A stretch of DNA of 64,000 nucleotides from Xanthomonas pisi DSM 18956 (GCF_001010415.1 NZ_JPLE01000016.1:90178-154177), one strand, 5' to 3'. Counted from the stretch's first letter, positions 53,522 to 63,234 are shown. The notes: generated from the letters alone by a model not told the origin. A program made the numbers and translations.

Positions 53522-54289
53522 ATGCGACTGACCGCCCTGCCCGCATTCGACGACAACTACATCTGGGCGCTGGTCGCCACAGATGGCCGCGCCGTCGTTG
53601 TAGACCCCGGCCAGGCCGAGCCGGTCATCGCCGCCGCGGAGCGCGATGACTGGGCCCCCAGCGCGGTGTTGCTCACCCATCATCATGACGACCACATCGG
53701 CGGCGTAGCCGCGCTGCAGCAGCGCTGGCCGGCACTCGAACTGTTCGGTCCCGATGACCCTCGCATCCCGGCAGATGCCCATCGCGTTACCCAAGGCGAG
53801 CGCTTGCAGCTGCTGGAGACCAGCTTCGAGGTGATCAAGGTCCCCGGTCACACCCGCAGCCACATCGCCTTTGTGACAGACCGTCATCTGTTCAGTGGTG
53901 ATACCCTGTTCAGCCTAGGCTGTGGGCGGATGTTCGAAGGTACCGCTGCTCAGATGTTCGACGCGTTGCAGCGCCTGGCATCTCTGCCCGGCGAAACGCT
54001 TGTGTGTTGCGGCCATGAATACACCCTGGCCAACGCAGCCTTCGCGCTGCACGTCGATCCAACCAACGCTGCCTTGCAGCGCCGTCAACAGGAAGCCCAG
54101 GCCATGCGTCAAGCAGCCCGTCCTACCCTGCCGATTTCGCTCAAGAGTGAACTGGCCACCAATCCGTTCTTACGTACCAGCCGTCCTGAAATCCGCGCCG
54201 CGGTAGCACCGCGTGCAGCCGGCGCACTTTCCTCAGAAGTAGACGTTTTCGCCGAACTTAGGCGCTGGAAAGACGAATTTCGCGCATGA
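53522..54289 (+). CDS. gloB: Hydroxyacylglutathione hydrolase (glyoxalase II)
   Basis: 255 aa from the ATG at 53522; a TTG upstream lies inside the divergent gene. The metal site THHHDDHIGG, HTRSHIAF and SGDTLFSLGCGRMFEGT, then the C-terminal GloB domain with CGHEYTLANAAFA and KSELATNPFLRTSRPEIR, complete the glyoxalase II signature. It hydrolyses S-lactoylglutathione in methylglyoxal detoxification. It has a 4-base overlap with mltD, as in E. coli. Confidence 0.95.
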   Translation: MRLTALPAFDDNYIWALVATDGRAVVVDPGQAEPVIAAAERDDWAPSAVLLTHHHDDHIGGVAALQQRWPALELFGPDDPRIPADAHRVTQGERLQLLETSFEVIKVPGHTRSHIAFVTDRHLFSGDTLFSLGCGRMFEGTAAQMFDALQRLASLPGETLVCCGHEYTLANAAFALHVDPTNAALQRRQQEAQAMRQAARPTLPISLKSELATNPFLRTSRPEIRAAVAPRAAGALSSEVDVFAELRRWKDEFRA

Positions 54290-55461
54290 GGCGCTTGATT
54301 CTGGCAGTGGTGGCCGCGCTTGCGGCCATCGCGCCGGCAGCTGCCTCGTCCAACGACGCAAGCCGCCTCACCTCCGCCGACACCGCTGCCACTGCGCCCG
54401 GCATGCGCAATGGCCGCGAGATCTTTTCGTCGTTCCTGGAAGGCCGTGCCGATCCAGGCTGCGACAGCGAACACAGCGATACGCGCTGGGAACAGCATTT
54501 CTCGCGGGCCCCGGCTCGCTTGGCCGACGACGGTCAGGACGTTCTGCCGTTGTTTGGTTACGTGGTCGACGAACTGCGTGCCGCGGACATGCCGACCGAG
54601 TTTGCGCTGATTCCATTCGTCGAGAGCGGCTACCGCCCCGGCGCACGCAACGGCAGCGGCCCGGCAGGGCTGTGGCAGTTCATCGCCACCACCGCGCGCA
54701 ACCACCACGTGCCGGTCGGCGCGCAGTACGACGGCCGGCTGTCGGCCGTGGATTCCACCACCGCCGCAGTGCGTTATCTCAAGACCCTGTACGGCATGTT
54801 CGGTGGCGACTGGCGACTGGCACTGATGGCCTACAACGCAGGCGAGTACCGCGTCCTGCAGGCCATGCGCAGCGCCGGCATGAACGCGCAGAACGCGCGC
54901 CCGTCGGAGCTGCCCGGCATGTCCAAGGTCACGTACGACTATGTCGAAAAGCTGCATGCACTGGCCTGTGTACTCGATCATGCGCAGCAGCAGGGCAGCT
55001 TGCTGACCTCGCTGGATCGCCAGGTGCCGGTACTGACCGAACACGCACTGCCGGCCGGCACCAGCCTCAATACCTGGGCCGGGCAGCGCGCGATCGAGCC
55101 GCAGCTGTTGGCGCGCCTGAACCCTGCAGTGGCGAGCGCACGTGCAGCACCCAAAGGCGTCCACGTACTGGCGCCCGCTGCGGCAGCGCAGCCTGGCTCC
55201 GGCGGTGCAGTGGTCGCCTCCACCTCTGCAAGCATGGATGCTGATACGACCGGCCCCGCCACAGCGGTCGCCAGCACCACGACGGCCAAGACGTCCCGCC
55301 CTTCGCCCGCCCGCACCCATACCGTGCGCAACGGCGAATCCGCGTGGGCCATCGCCCGTCGCTACGGCATCACCGTCGCCACCCTGCTCGCCAGCAATGG
55401 CCTGGACAAGCGTGCCGTATTGAAGCCGGGCATGGTGCTGTCGTTCAACGACACACCCTGA
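54286..55461 (+). CDS. mltD: Membrane-bound lytic murein transglycosylase D
   Basis: 391 aa. Signal peptide (residues 1-21, ends APAAASS). The SLT domain carries the catalytic Glu in IPFVESGYRPGARNG, then GPAGLWQFI and ALMAYNAGEYRVLQAM. A single C-terminal LysM (HTVRNGESAWAIARRYGITVATLLASNG) binds peptidoglycan, one instead of the two or more in E. coli. Between them is a Ser/Thr/Ala-rich linker. No lipobox is evident, so it may be a free periplasmic enzyme here. Confidence 0.93.
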   Translation: MRRLILAVVAALAAIAPAAASSNDASRLTSADTAATAPGMRNGREIFSSFLEGRADPGCDSEHSDTRWEQHFSRAPARLADDGQDVLPLFGYVVDELRAADMPTEFALIPFVESGYRPGARNGSGPAGLWQFIATTARNHHVPVGAQYDGRLSAVDSTTAAVRYLKTLYGMFGGDWRLALMAYNAGEYRVLQAMRSAGMNAQNARPSELPGMSKVTYDYVEKLHALACVLDHAQQQGSLLTSLDRQVPVLTEHALPAGTSLNTWAGQRAIEPQLLARLNPAVASARAAPKGVHVLAPAAAAQPGSGGAVVASTSASMDADTTGPATAVASTTTAKTSRPSPARTHTVRNGESAWAIARRYGITVATLLASNGLDKRAVLKPGMVLSFNDTP

Positions 55462-56056
55462 GCAGGCCGCTCGATCGGCCCAGTGCGGCTGGTTGCCGCG
55501 CGCCTCGCCTTTCGCTGTCGCTAAGACCCCAGGCCTCGAAGCGCCTTGACGGACTGCTGCGTCTGCATCGAGTGACATCGCGCGTGTCTGGATAGCTTGC
55601 CGGGCATCGGTCGACGCGGCAACGTACGGCACCGGCGCGCCAGTCACCGGCCCTCCACTCTTCCCGCACGGATTTCAGCCGTCCGAATCAGAGGAAGAGG
55701 CTCGGCGCGCTCCAAGACCGGTTGGCGCAGCGCTGGTCAGGCATTCGCGCTGCCAACATCCAAGCCGCACGCCCACGACAAGAGCATGCGTCGCCGCACC
55801 GCCAGGAGCGACTGGACGTAGCGAGCACGTCCTCAGCCGCGTGCGCGCAGCCGCGCTCGCCATCCACGTGCACGAGCAGGACATTCCGATTCCGAGCACT
55901 GGCTGCGCCCGCCCGGCCGCCACGCGATTGGTCATCGGCCGCAGCTACCGCGCAGTCCTCGCGCACTCGCCAATCACGTGAGCGTGACTTCGTCCCACTT
56001 CGCATCAGCGGCCGCAACACGCGCGCGCCGTCCCGAAACCCAACGCCATCAGCGCA
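55462..56056. other. Intergenic stretch without a supported gene
   Basis: About 600 bases between convergent mltD and ppiD. Six-frame reading gives only Arg-, Ser- and Ala-rich frames with no ribosome-binding site or recognised protein. The first 40 bases after mltD contain a short GGCCG/CGGCC hairpin that might terminate it. Nothing else is seen. Confidence 0.5.
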
Positions 56057-56090
56057 AAAAAAAAGCCCGGTCGCCCGGGCTCTTTCTTTG
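56056..56090 (-). terminator. Rho-independent terminator of ppiD
   Basis: AGCCCGG/CCGGGCT stem (56064-56070 with 56075-56081) with nine A on its left, i.e. a run of nine T on the minus strand. It lies 30 bases past the ppiD stop. Confidence 0.88.
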
Positions 56091-56110
56091 TCTCGATCGA
56101 CACCCAGCCG

Positions 56111-58081
56111 TTACAGCTGCGCTTCTTCGATCTGGATCTTGTAGCGCTTGCGCATTTCCTTGACGTAGGCCTGCGCGGCATTGTTGCCATCGATCTGGCT
56201 CAGCTGCTCGCGCAGCATCGTCTGCTGCTCGGCCGGCATCTGCTTCAGGTCGCCCGGCGTCGCCTTGCTGATCACGAACACCGCAAAGCGGCCGCCATCC
56301 AGTTCCACCTTGCCGACCGACGGCTTACCCTCGGTCGGACGCGGTGCACTGAAGATCGCGCGATTTGCCGCCGGCGTCGGAATCGGCGCCGTGCGCGGCA
56401 GCCCCGGGATTGGCTGCACCTGCAGCTTCTCGCTTGCCGCCAGCGCCTGCAGGGTTTCACCCTTCTGCACACGTGCCAGCAGCGCATCGGCGGCGGCGCC
56501 GGCGGCTTTCTCGGTACGATCGGCATGCACCGCGGCAATCACCTTGTCGCGCACCTTGTCCAACGGCAATGCCTGCTCGGCCGTGTGATTGGTCACGCGC
56601 AGCATCACGCTGTGGTTAGGGGCGATGGCGATCGGGTCGCTCACCGTGCCGTCCTGCACCAACGTTTCGGAGAACGCCGAACGCAGCACCGCCGGGTTGG
56701 CCGCAATCCCGCTGGCGTTGGTACGCGAGAACGGGCCCAGGGTCTGCACCGGCAAACCGACCTGCTTGGCCGCCGGCTCCAGGGCAGTCGGATTCTTGTA
56801 GACCTGATCCACCAGCTTGCCGCTGATATCGGCGTACGCCTTGTCGGCATCGGCCTTGAGCTGCTCGGCAGCAAGCTGGTCGCGCACCTGCTCGAACGAC
56901 TTGCCCTGCCCGCCCTTGACCTCGCGCAGCTGGATCACGTGATAGCCGAACTCGGTCTTGATCGGCCCGACCACGTCGCCGGCCTTCATCGCAAACAGCG
57001 CGTCTTCGAACGGCTTGACCATGGTGCCCTTCTCGACCCAACCCAGGTCGCCACCGGCATCCTTGGAGCCCGGATCCTGCGAATTGGCCTTGGCCAGCGC
57101 GGCGAAATCGGCGCCCGGCTGCTTGGCTTCCGCAGCGAGCTTGGCCGCCTTGGCTTCGGCCGCCTTCTGCGCAGCGGCATCGCCACCTGCACTGATCAGG
57201 ATGTGCGACGCCAAACGCTGGTCCGGCTCGACAAAACGCGCCTTTTCTTCCTCGTAACGCTTGCGCAACGTCGCCTCGTCGGCAGCAGTCGCTGGCGGCA
57301 TCGTGGCGGCATTGAGCTCGACGTACTCGATGCTCACGGTCTCCGGCTGGCGGAAATCCTGTGCATGCGTGTCGTACCACTGCTTGATCTGCGCATCGCT
57401 GACCGGTGCGGTATCGGCAGCCGGAGCGGGCAACATCGCCAACTCCACATCGCGCGTTTCACCCATCAACTTGAGCAGGCGCTCGAACTCGGTCTTGGTC
57501 GCAAAACCCGATTCGGCAACGGCCTGGGGGATCACCGACTGCTGCAAGCTGTCGCGCACCAGCGCATCGAACTGCGCCGGCAAGCGCGGTGGCGTGCCCT
57601 GCGCCAACGCGGCGCGGTACTGGTCCGGACTGAACTTGCCATCGACCTGGAACGCCTGAATATTGGCGATGTAATCGCGCACCGTCGCATCGCCGATCAC
57701 GATGCCGGCGTCTTCGGCGCCAAGCCGCACGACTTGCTCGTCCACCAACTGGTCGAGCACCTGCAGCTTGTTTTCGCGGGATTCGAAGGTGCGCGGGTCG
57801 AAGTTCTCACCCTGGCGCTGGCGCTCCTGCATGCGCGCCTGTTCGAAGCGCGCACGGAAATCCTGCGTGCTGATCTCATGGTGTTGCCATAGCAGCGAGA
57901 CCGGCCACCACGTGGGTGCCGATTTCCACCAGGTCGGTGGCGCCTGCACCTTGGCCACATTATTGGCGCCAATGCCGCCCAGGTAGCTGTTGTCGATGAC
58001 GAACAGGAACGGAATCATCAGCAACCCCAGGATGGCGGTAGCGATCCAGCCTGACGTCTTGTCGCGAAGTTTCTGCAGCAT
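56111..58081 (-). CDS. ppiD: Periplasmic chaperone/peptidyl-prolyl isomerase PpiD
   Basis: 656 aa from the ATG at 58081. One N-terminal membrane helix (residues about 12-34, GWIATAILGLLMIPFLFVID) anchors a SurA-like N-domain, then a parvulin domain (RLASHILISAGG to GYHVIQLREVKGG), then a C-terminal SurA-like half. PpiD works with SecYEG and YfgM on proteins leaving the translocon. It lies after the hupB-tRNA cluster, as in many gammaproteobacteria. Confidence 0.94.
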   Translation of the reverse strand: MLQKLRDKTSGWIATAILGLLMIPFLFVIDNSYLGGIGANNVAKVQAPPTWWKSAPTWWPVSLLWQHHEISTQDFRARFEQARMQERQRQGENFDPRTFESRENKLQVLDQLVDEQVVRLGAEDAGIVIGDATVRDYIANIQAFQVDGKFSPDQYRAALAQGTPPRLPAQFDALVRDSLQQSVIPQAVAESGFATKTEFERLLKLMGETRDVELAMLPAPAADTAPVSDAQIKQWYDTHAQDFRQPETVSIEYVELNAATMPPATAADEATLRKRYEEEKARFVEPDQRLASHILISAGGDAAAQKAAEAKAAKLAAEAKQPGADFAALAKANSQDPGSKDAGGDLGWVEKGTMVKPFEDALFAMKAGDVVGPIKTEFGYHVIQLREVKGGQGKSFEQVRDQLAAEQLKADADKAYADISGKLVDQVYKNPTALEPAAKQVGLPVQTLGPFSRTNASGIAANPAVLRSAFSETLVQDGTVSDPIAIAPNHSVMLRVTNHTAEQALPLDKVRDKVIAAVHADRTEKAAGAAADALLARVQKGETLQALAASEKLQVQPIPGLPRTAPIPTPAANRAIFSAPRPTEGKPSVGKVELDGGRFAVFVISKATPGDLKQMPAEQQTMLREQLSQIDGNNAAQAYVKEMRKRYKIQIEEAQL

Positions 58082-58321
58082 TGGCAAATCACGGCCTGTG
58101 GGCGAGCCGCGCAGTGTAACCCGCCTGACGCCAAGCACCCAGCCCAACGCCAGCCAGCCCCGGGCCAAGATGCAGCAAAGGTGGGGCCGCGTAACGGCAA
58201 AGGCGGCACGCGCGCCGCGATACGATCGTCATGGCACCGGGTTATCGCCGCGCCGGATCCGAGCTGCGGCCACCCAAGGCCAATGCGCGATCCACTCGCC
58301 AGACAATCTCAAACAGCCAAT

Positions 58322-58352
58322 AAAAAAGCCCCCGGCACAAGGCCGAGGGCTT
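58322..58352 (-). terminator. Terminator after the second tRNA-Asp
   Basis: Stem AAGCCC/GGGCTT plus CGGC/GCCG with one mismatch, with six A on its left (T run on the minus strand). It lies just beyond the CCA of the last tRNA in this cluster. Confidence 0.85.
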
Positions 58353-58361
58353 GGGTATAAC

Positions 58362-58438
58362 TGGCGGAGCGGACGGGACTCGAACCCGCGACCTCCGGCG
58401 TGACAGGCCAGCATTCTAACCAGCTGAACTACCGCTCC
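58362..58438 (-). tRNA. tRNA-Asp (GTC), copy 2
   Basis: 77 nt with encoded CCA; acceptor GGAGCGG/CCGCTCC, anticodon loop CTGTCAC carrying GTC, T-arm CGGGTTCGAGTCCCG. Identical to the copy at 58531-58607. Confidence 0.96.
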
Positions 58439-58460
58439 GCTTTAAACTTGGACATCTACC

Positions 58461-58523
58461 CCACGGCATTCGCGTCACGAATGCCGTGGAGAAAACGAAG
58501 CCCCCAATTGCTCAGGGGCTTCG
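58461..58523 (-). terminator. Tandem hairpins between the two tRNA-Asp genes
   Basis: Hairpin 1: CGAAGCCCC/GGGGCTTCG (58496-58504 with 58515-58523), followed on the minus strand by TTTTC, a terminator-like element. Hairpin 2: CCACGGCATTCG/CGAATGCCGTGG (58461-58472 with 58478-58489), a perfect 12-bp stem without a T run, 23 bases upstream of the second tRNA-Asp. The second may be a processing or barrier element. Confidence 0.65.
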
Positions 58524-58530
58524 ATGTAAC

Positions 58531-58607
58531 TGGCGGAGCGGACGGGACTCGAACCCGCGACCTCCGGCGTGACAGGCCAGCATTCTAACCAGCTGAACTA
58601 CCGCTCC
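58531..58607 (-). tRNA. tRNA-Asp (GTC), copy 1
   Basis: 77 nt with encoded CCA; same sequence and folding as the copy at 58362-58438. Recent duplication or gene conversion keeps the two identical. Confidence 0.96.
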
Positions 58608-58634
58608 GCGCTTAAAACTTTGCTTGGTGCTTAG

Positions 58635-58709
58635 TGGTGGGTGCTGAGGGTTTCGAACCCCCGACCCTCTCCGTGTAAGGGAGACGCTCTACCGCTGAGC
58701 TAAGCACCC
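58635..58709 (-). tRNA. tRNA-Val (TAC)
   Basis: 75 nt with encoded CCA; acceptor GGGTGCT/AGCACCC, anticodon loop CTTACAC carrying TAC, T-arm GGGGGTTCGAAACCCTC with one mismatch. Its 5' end is 11 bases after the hupB stop codon, so it is probably cotranscribed with hupB. Confidence 0.95.
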
Positions 58710-58720
58710 TAGCGAGTCGA

Positions 58721-58993
58721 TTAGTTTACTGCATCCTTCAGGGCTTTGCCAGCCTTGAATGCAGGATTCTTCGAAGCAGCGATCTTGATGCTGTCGCCGG
58801 TCTTCGGATTGCGGCCGGTACGCTCAGCGCGCTCGCGGACCTGGAAGGTGCCGAAGCCAACGAGGGTGACAGCGTCGCCCTTCTTCAGCGCCTTGGTGAT
58901 TTCGCTCACAACCGCGTCGACAGCACGGCCAGCTTCAGCCTTGGAGATGTCAGCGGCAGCGGCAACGCCATCGATCAATTCGGTTTTATTCAT
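58721..58993 (-). CDS. hupB: DNA-binding protein HU-beta
   Basis: 90 aa from the ATG at 58993, with AGGGAG upstream. HU/IHF fold; the beta-arm [21 protein letters not shown] with GRNPKTG is the DNA-bending arm. The start [22 protein letters not shown] is typical. It lies after lon in the conserved clpX-lon-hupB order. Confidence 0.97.
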   Translation of the reverse strand: MNKTELIDGVAAAADISKAEAGRAVDAVVSEITKALKKGDAVTLVGFGTFQVRERAERTGRNPKTGDSIKIAASKNPAFKAGKALKDAVN

Positions 58994-59118
58994 TCTTGAA
59001 ACTCCCTTTGCGGCAGATGCCGCGGAATCGACAATCGGCGCTCTTGCCGTTAGCGAAGAACCCGACACAAGTGGTATCGCGTGACGCATCACATTTTGCC
59101 GCGCCCACGAGTCGTGCA

Positions 59119-59147
59119 TTTATACCAGCGCCCCCAACAGCACGCAA
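59119..59147 (-). promoter_or_regulatory. Sigma-70 promoter of hupB
   Basis: On the minus strand TTGCGT (59147-59142), 17-base spacer, TATAAA (59124-59119) with a TGG extended -10. The predicted start gives a leader of about 120 bases. The -35 element overlaps the arm of the lon terminator hairpin. Confidence 0.75.
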
Positions 59148-59181
59148 GCCAAAACCCAATAACGACGCGGGTTTTGGCTTG
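59145..59181. terminator. Strong hairpin between lon and hupB
   Basis: Perfect 13-bp stem CAAGCCAAAACCC/GGGTTTTGGCTTG (59145-59157 with 59169-59181) with an 11-base loop, 27 bases past the lon stop. No long T run follows on the minus strand, so it may rely on the stem or protect the 3' end. Confidence 0.55.
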
Positions 59182-59207
59182 TTTCGGGACGTCTTAGACA
59201 GCGCACG

Positions 59208-61679
59208 TTAGTGCTTGACGCGGGCACCCGGGGTAGTGCGCGACTTGCCGCGCACGGCAACGCGCGAAGCGGTCTTGCGGGCTTTTTCCTTGCCTGCCTT
59301 CTTCGGTGCCAGCGGACGCTCCAGGGCGAGATCCAGCACTTCATCGATCCACTTGACCGGCACGATCTTCAGATCGCGCGTGACGTTGGCCGGGATGTCT
59401 GCCAGGTCCTTGCGGTTCTCGTCCGGGATCAACACGGTGCGGATGCCACCACGTAGTGCCGCCAGCAATTTCTCCTTCAAGCCACCGATCGCCGACACGC
59501 GACCGCGCAAGGTGATCTCGCCGGTCATCGCCACATCGGCGCGGATCGGCACCCGGGTCAACACCGACACCAGCGAGGTCACCATCGCGATACCTGCGCT
59601 GGGACCGTCCTTCGGCGTCGCGCCATCGGGCACATGCACGTGCACGTCCTGCTTCTGCAGGAAGTCCACATCGATGCCGAGTCGCTCGGCGCGCGAACGC
59701 ACCACCGACAAGGCCGCCGATGCAGACTCCTTCATGACGTTGCCGAGCTGACCGGTGAGAATCAGATTGCCCTTGCCCGGCACCAGCGTGGATTCGACCT
59801 GCAGCAGCTCGCCGCCGACTTCGGTCCAGGCCAGACCGGTGACCAGGCCGATCTCGTTTTCTTCTTCGGCGCGGCCGAAGTCGAAGCGACGCACGCCCAG
59901 GTACTTGTCGAGATTCTTCGCGTTGACCGTGACCAGCGCCTTTGGCTTGCCCTTCTTGGCGGCAACCTTTTTCACCGCCGGTTGCGGACCGGCAAGCGCG
60001 ATTTCCTTGACCACCTTGCGGCAGATCTTGGCCACTTCGCGCTCGAGATTACGCACGCCCGATTCGCGCGTGTAGTAACGCACGATGTCCTGGATCGCAT
60101 CGCTGCCGATCTCGATCTCTTCCGGCTTCAGGCCGTTGGCCTTGATCTGCTTGGGCACCAGGTAACGCATGGCGATGTTGAGCTTCTCATCCTCGGTGTA
60201 GCCGGGGATGCGGATCACTTCCATGCGGTCCAGCAACGGACCGGGAATGTTGAGCGAGTTGGAAGTGGCGACGAACATCACCTCCGACAGGTCCAGATCC
60301 ACTTCCAGATAATGGTCGTTGAAGGAGTTGTTCTGCTCCGGATCGAGCACCTCCAGCAACGCCGACGACGGGTCGCCACGGAAGTCCATCGACATCTTGT
60401 CGATCTCGTCCAGCAGGAACAGCGGATTCTTGCTGCCGACCTTGTTGAGGTTCTGCACCAGGCGGCCCGGCATCGAGCCGACATAGGTCCGGCGATGGCC
60501 ACGGATCTCGGCCTCGTCGCGGATGCCGCCCAGGCTCATGCGCACGAACTTGCGGTTGGTCGCCTTGGCGATCGACTGCCCGAGCGAGGTCTTGCCCACG
60601 CCCGGCGGGCCGACCAGGCACAGGATCGGGCCCTTCATCTGCTTCACGCGCGACTGCACCGCCAGGTATTCAAGGATGCGCTCCTTGACCTTGTCCAAGC
60701 CATAGTGATCGGCGTCCAGCGTGTCCTCGGCAACCTTCAGATCCTTGCGGACCTTGGTGCGCTTTTTCCACGGCACGCCCAGCAGCCAATCCAGATAATT
60801 GCGCACCACGGCTGCCTCGGCGGACATCGGCGACATCTGCTTGAGCTTGTTGAGTTCGGCCTTGGCCTTGGTCTCGACCGGCTTGGGCATGCCGGACTCG
60901 GCGATCTTGCGCGCCAGCTCTTCCAGCTCGCCCGGCGCGTCATCCAGATCGCCCAGCTCCTTCTGGATGGCCTTCATCTGTTCGTTGAGGTAGTACTCGC
61001 GCTGGCTCTTTTCCATTTGCGACTTCACGCGGCCGCGGATGCGCTTTTCCAGCTGCTGCACGTCGATTTCGCCATCTACCAGCCCAACCAGCAGCTCCAG
61101 GCGCTCACCGATCTCGGTGATCTCCAGCAGGCGCTGCTTGTCGGCCAGGCGCACGCCGATATGCGCGGCGATGGTGTCGGCCAGGCGGCCAGGCTCGTCG
61201 ATGCCGGCCAGGGTCTGCAACAGCTCCGGCGGCAACTTGCGATTGGTCTTGACGTACTGCTCGAACAGGGACATCAACGAGCGCGCGATCGCTTCCACTT
61301 CCCGCGGCTCGCGGCCATCGCTGGCCTCGACTTCGATGCCCTGCCCCTGCAATGCGCCGTCCAGCTCGACGACCTTGTCGACGGTGACCCGCGACAAGCC
61401 CTCGACCAGCACCTTGATGGTGCCGTCGGGCAGTTTGAGCAGTTGCAGGACCTGGGCCAGGGTGCCGACGGTGTACAGATCGCTGGCGGCCGGGTCGTCG
61501 GTCTCGGCCGACTTCTGCGCAACCAGCAGGATGCGCTTATCCGCCTCCATGGCCTTTTCCAGCGCGCGCATCGACTTGTCACGGCCGACGAACAGCGGAA
61601 TCACCATGTGCGGAAACACCACCACGTCGCGCAGCGGCAACACCGGCAGATCGAGAACTTCTGGTTGGGACTGGGCCAT
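59208..61679 (-). CDS. lon: ATP-dependent protease Lon
   Basis: 823 aa, about 40 longer than E. coli Lon. The N-terminal substrate domain ([21 protein letters not shown]), the AAA+ Walker [12 protein letters not shown], and the protease domain with the catalytic Ser694 in [10 protein letters not shown] and Lys about 737 in GGLKEKL are complete. The extra length is a basic insert near residue 560 ([12 protein letters not shown]) and a Lys/Arg-rich tail ending [10 protein letters not shown]. It degrades misfolded and regulatory proteins. The ribosome-binding site GGAG is 7 bases from the start; the likely heat-shock promoter is at 61733-61761. Confidence 0.97.
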   Translation of the reverse strand: MAQSQPEVLDLPVLPLRDVVVFPHMVIPLFVGRDKSMRALEKAMEADKRILLVAQKSAETDDPAASDLYTVGTLAQVLQLLKLPDGTIKVLVEGLSRVTVDKVVELDGALQGQGIEVEASDGREPREVEAIARSLMSLFEQYVKTNRKLPPELLQTLAGIDEPGRLADTIAAHIGVRLADKQRLLEITEIGERLELLVGLVDGEIDVQQLEKRIRGRVKSQMEKSQREYYLNEQMKAIQKELGDLDDAPGELEELARKIAESGMPKPVETKAKAELNKLKQMSPMSAEAAVVRNYLDWLLGVPWKKRTKVRKDLKVAEDTLDADHYGLDKVKERILEYLAVQSRVKQMKGPILCLVGPPGVGKTSLGQSIAKATNRKFVRMSLGGIRDEAEIRGHRRTYVGSMPGRLVQNLNKVGSKNPLFLLDEIDKMSMDFRGDPSSALLEVLDPEQNNSFNDHYLEVDLDLSEVMFVATSNSLNIPGPLLDRMEVIRIPGYTEDEKLNIAMRYLVPKQIKANGLKPEEIEIGSDAIQDIVRYYTRESGVRNLEREVAKICRKVVKEIALAGPQPAVKKVAAKKGKPKALVTVNAKNLDKYLGVRRFDFGRAEEENEIGLVTGLAWTEVGGELLQVESTLVPGKGNLILTGQLGNVMKESASAALSVVRSRAERLGIDVDFLQKQDVHVHVPDGATPKDGPSAGIAMVTSLVSVLTRVPIRADVAMTGEITLRGRVSAIGGLKEKLLAALRGGIRTVLIPDENRKDLADIPANVTRDLKIVPVKWIDEVLDLALERPLAPKKAGKEKARKTASRVAVRGKSRTTPGARVKH

Positions 61680-61712
61680 GGGGCGCTCCGCAGGAATGGG
61701 AATTTAAGGCGT

Positions 61713-61748
61713 AAAAAAAGCCGATGGCCCCGTTATGGGGCCATCGGC
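61713..61748 (-). terminator. Rho-independent terminator of clpX
   Basis: Perfect 12-bp stem GCCGATGGCCCC/GGGGCCATCGGC (61720-61731 with 61737-61748), 5-base loop, followed on the minus strand by seven T (61719-61713). It lies 75 bases past the clpX stop and only 34 bases before the lon start. Confidence 0.92.
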
Positions 61749-61761
61749 GAGGTGTTGCAAG
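61733..61761 (-). promoter_or_regulatory. Probable sigma-32 (heat-shock) promoter of lon
   Basis: On the minus strand CTTGCAA (61761-61755), 14-base spacer, CCCCATAA (61740-61733). This is one base off the CTTGAAA and CCCCATnT consensus of RpoH promoters, with the right spacing. The -10 occupies the end of the first arm and the loop of the clpX terminator. The expected start (about 61726) lies in its second arm, so lon mRNA would not contain the full hairpin. Confidence 0.75.
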
Positions 61762-61822
61762 TAGCGCTTGGATCCCCTTTAAGCGCGAGCCGGGCCAGGG
61801 CCTGGCTTCACGCTCACAGGAC

Positions 61823-63109
61823 TCAGTCGCCGGACGCGGCCTTAGCCGGAGCCGGTTGCGCCTGGTAGATCAGATACGGCTCGGATTTGTGCTCGATGAC
61901 CGACTCGTCCACCACCACCTTGCTGACATTTTCCTGCGAGGGCAGCTCGTACATCGTGTCCAGCAGCACCGATTCGACGATGGTGCGCAGACCGCGCGCG
62001 CCGGTCTTGCGCTTGAGTGCCTTCTTGGCAATCGCGGACAGAGCGTCCGGGCGGAACTCCAGTTCCACGCCTTCCATATCGAACAGCTTCTTGAACTGCT
62101 TGGTGATGGCGTTCTTGGGCTCGGTCAGGATCTTGATCAGCGCCGGCTCGTCCAGCTCTTCCAGCGTTGCGACCACCGGCAGGCGGCCGACGAACTCGGG
62201 GATCAGGCCGAACTTGATCAGATCTTCCGGCTCGACCTCGGCCAGGATCTTGCCGACTTCCTGCTTGCGCTCGCTGCTCTTGACCTTGGCACCGAAGCCG
62301 ATGCCGCCGGCATCGTTGGAACGCGCCTGGATCACCTTGTCCAGACCAGCGAAGGCGCCGCCGCAGATGAACAGGATGTTCTTGGTGTCCACCTGCAGGA
62401 ATTCCTGCTGCGGATGCTTGCGCCCGCCCTGCGGCGGCACCGAGGCGACCGTACCTTCGATCAGCTTCAGCAACGCCTGCTGCACGCCTTCGCCGGACAC
62501 GTCGCGGGTGATCGACGGGTTCTCGCTCTTGCGCGAGATCTTGTCGATTTCATCGATATAGACGATGCCCTGCTGCGCCTTCTCGACGTCGTAGTCGCAC
62601 TTCTGCAGCAGCTTCTGGATGATATTTTCCACGTCCTCGCCGACATAGCCGGCTTCGGTCAGCGTGGTGGCATCGGCGATCGTGAACGGCACATTGAGCA
62701 GGCGCGCCAGCGTTTCGGCCAGCAGCGTCTTGCCCGAACCGGTCGGACCGACCAGCAGGATGTTGGATTTGGCGAGCTCGACGTCGTCGTTCTTGCTGCG
62801 GCTTTCGATCCGCTTGTAGTGGTTGTACACCGCCACTGCAAGCGTGCGCTTTGCACGCAACTGCCCGATCACGTACTGATCCAGCACTTCGAGGATCTCG
62901 CGCGGCTTGGGCAGGCTGGAACGGGCCGACTGCGCCTTCTCTTCGAGCTCTTCGCGAATGATGTCGTTGCACAGCTCAACGCACTCATCGCAGATGAATA
63001 CGCTGGGACCGGCAATCAGCTTGCGGACTTCATGCTGACTCTTACCGCAGAACGAGCAGTAGAGAATCTTGTTGCTGTCGCCGGAACGACCTTGGCGGTC
63101 TTCGCTCAT
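61823..63109 (-). CDS. clpX: ATP-dependent unfoldase ClpX
   Basis: 428 aa. The zinc-binding domain has Cys18, Cys21, Cys40 and Cys43. The AAA+ module has Walker A GPTGSGKT, Walker [12 protein letters not shown] and the pore loop motif YVGE. The LIGF-type ClpP-binding loop is present as [11 protein letters not shown] nearby. It feeds proteins into ClpP. It lies 125 bases after clpP and has a weak extended -10 (TGCTATTCT) just upstream. Confidence 0.97.
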   Translation of the reverse strand: MSEDRQGRSGDSNKILYCSFCGKSQHEVRKLIAGPSVFICDECVELCNDIIREELEEKAQSARSSLPKPREILEVLDQYVIGQLRAKRTLAVAVYNHYKRIESRSKNDDVELAKSNILLVGPTGSGKTLLAETLARLLNVPFTIADATTLTEAGYVGEDVENIIQKLLQKCDYDVEKAQQGIVYIDEIDKISRKSENPSITRDVSGEGVQQALLKLIEGTVASVPPQGGRKHPQQEFLQVDTKNILFICGGAFAGLDKVIQARSNDAGGIGFGAKVKSSERKQEVGKILAEVEPEDLIKFGLIPEFVGRLPVVATLEELDEPALIKILTEPKNAITKQFKKLFDMEGVELEFRPDALSAIAKKALKRKTGARGLRTIVESVLLDTMYELPSQENVSKVVVDESVIEHKSEPYLIYQAQPAPAKAASGD

Positions 63110-63234
63110 GCTTCTGTTACCCAGTTACCCCACCCGATGCACGGGGGTTCGATTTCGAGAATAGCACAGGGTCGGGAGGACGTTTGCCCAGCCCGACCCT
63201 GCCGGTTTTTCCTGCAATTTCAGCGATCTGGCGA

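Noticed and set aside
55688-56020. 110-codon minus-strand frame between mltD and ppiD
   Set aside because: Arg/Ser/Ala-rich, no ribosome-binding site, competing frames of equal length on both strands.
59634-61868. 744-codon open frame on the + strand opposite lon
   Set aside because: Antisense shadow of lon, rich in His/Gln/Leu, no recognisable domain or ribosome-binding site.
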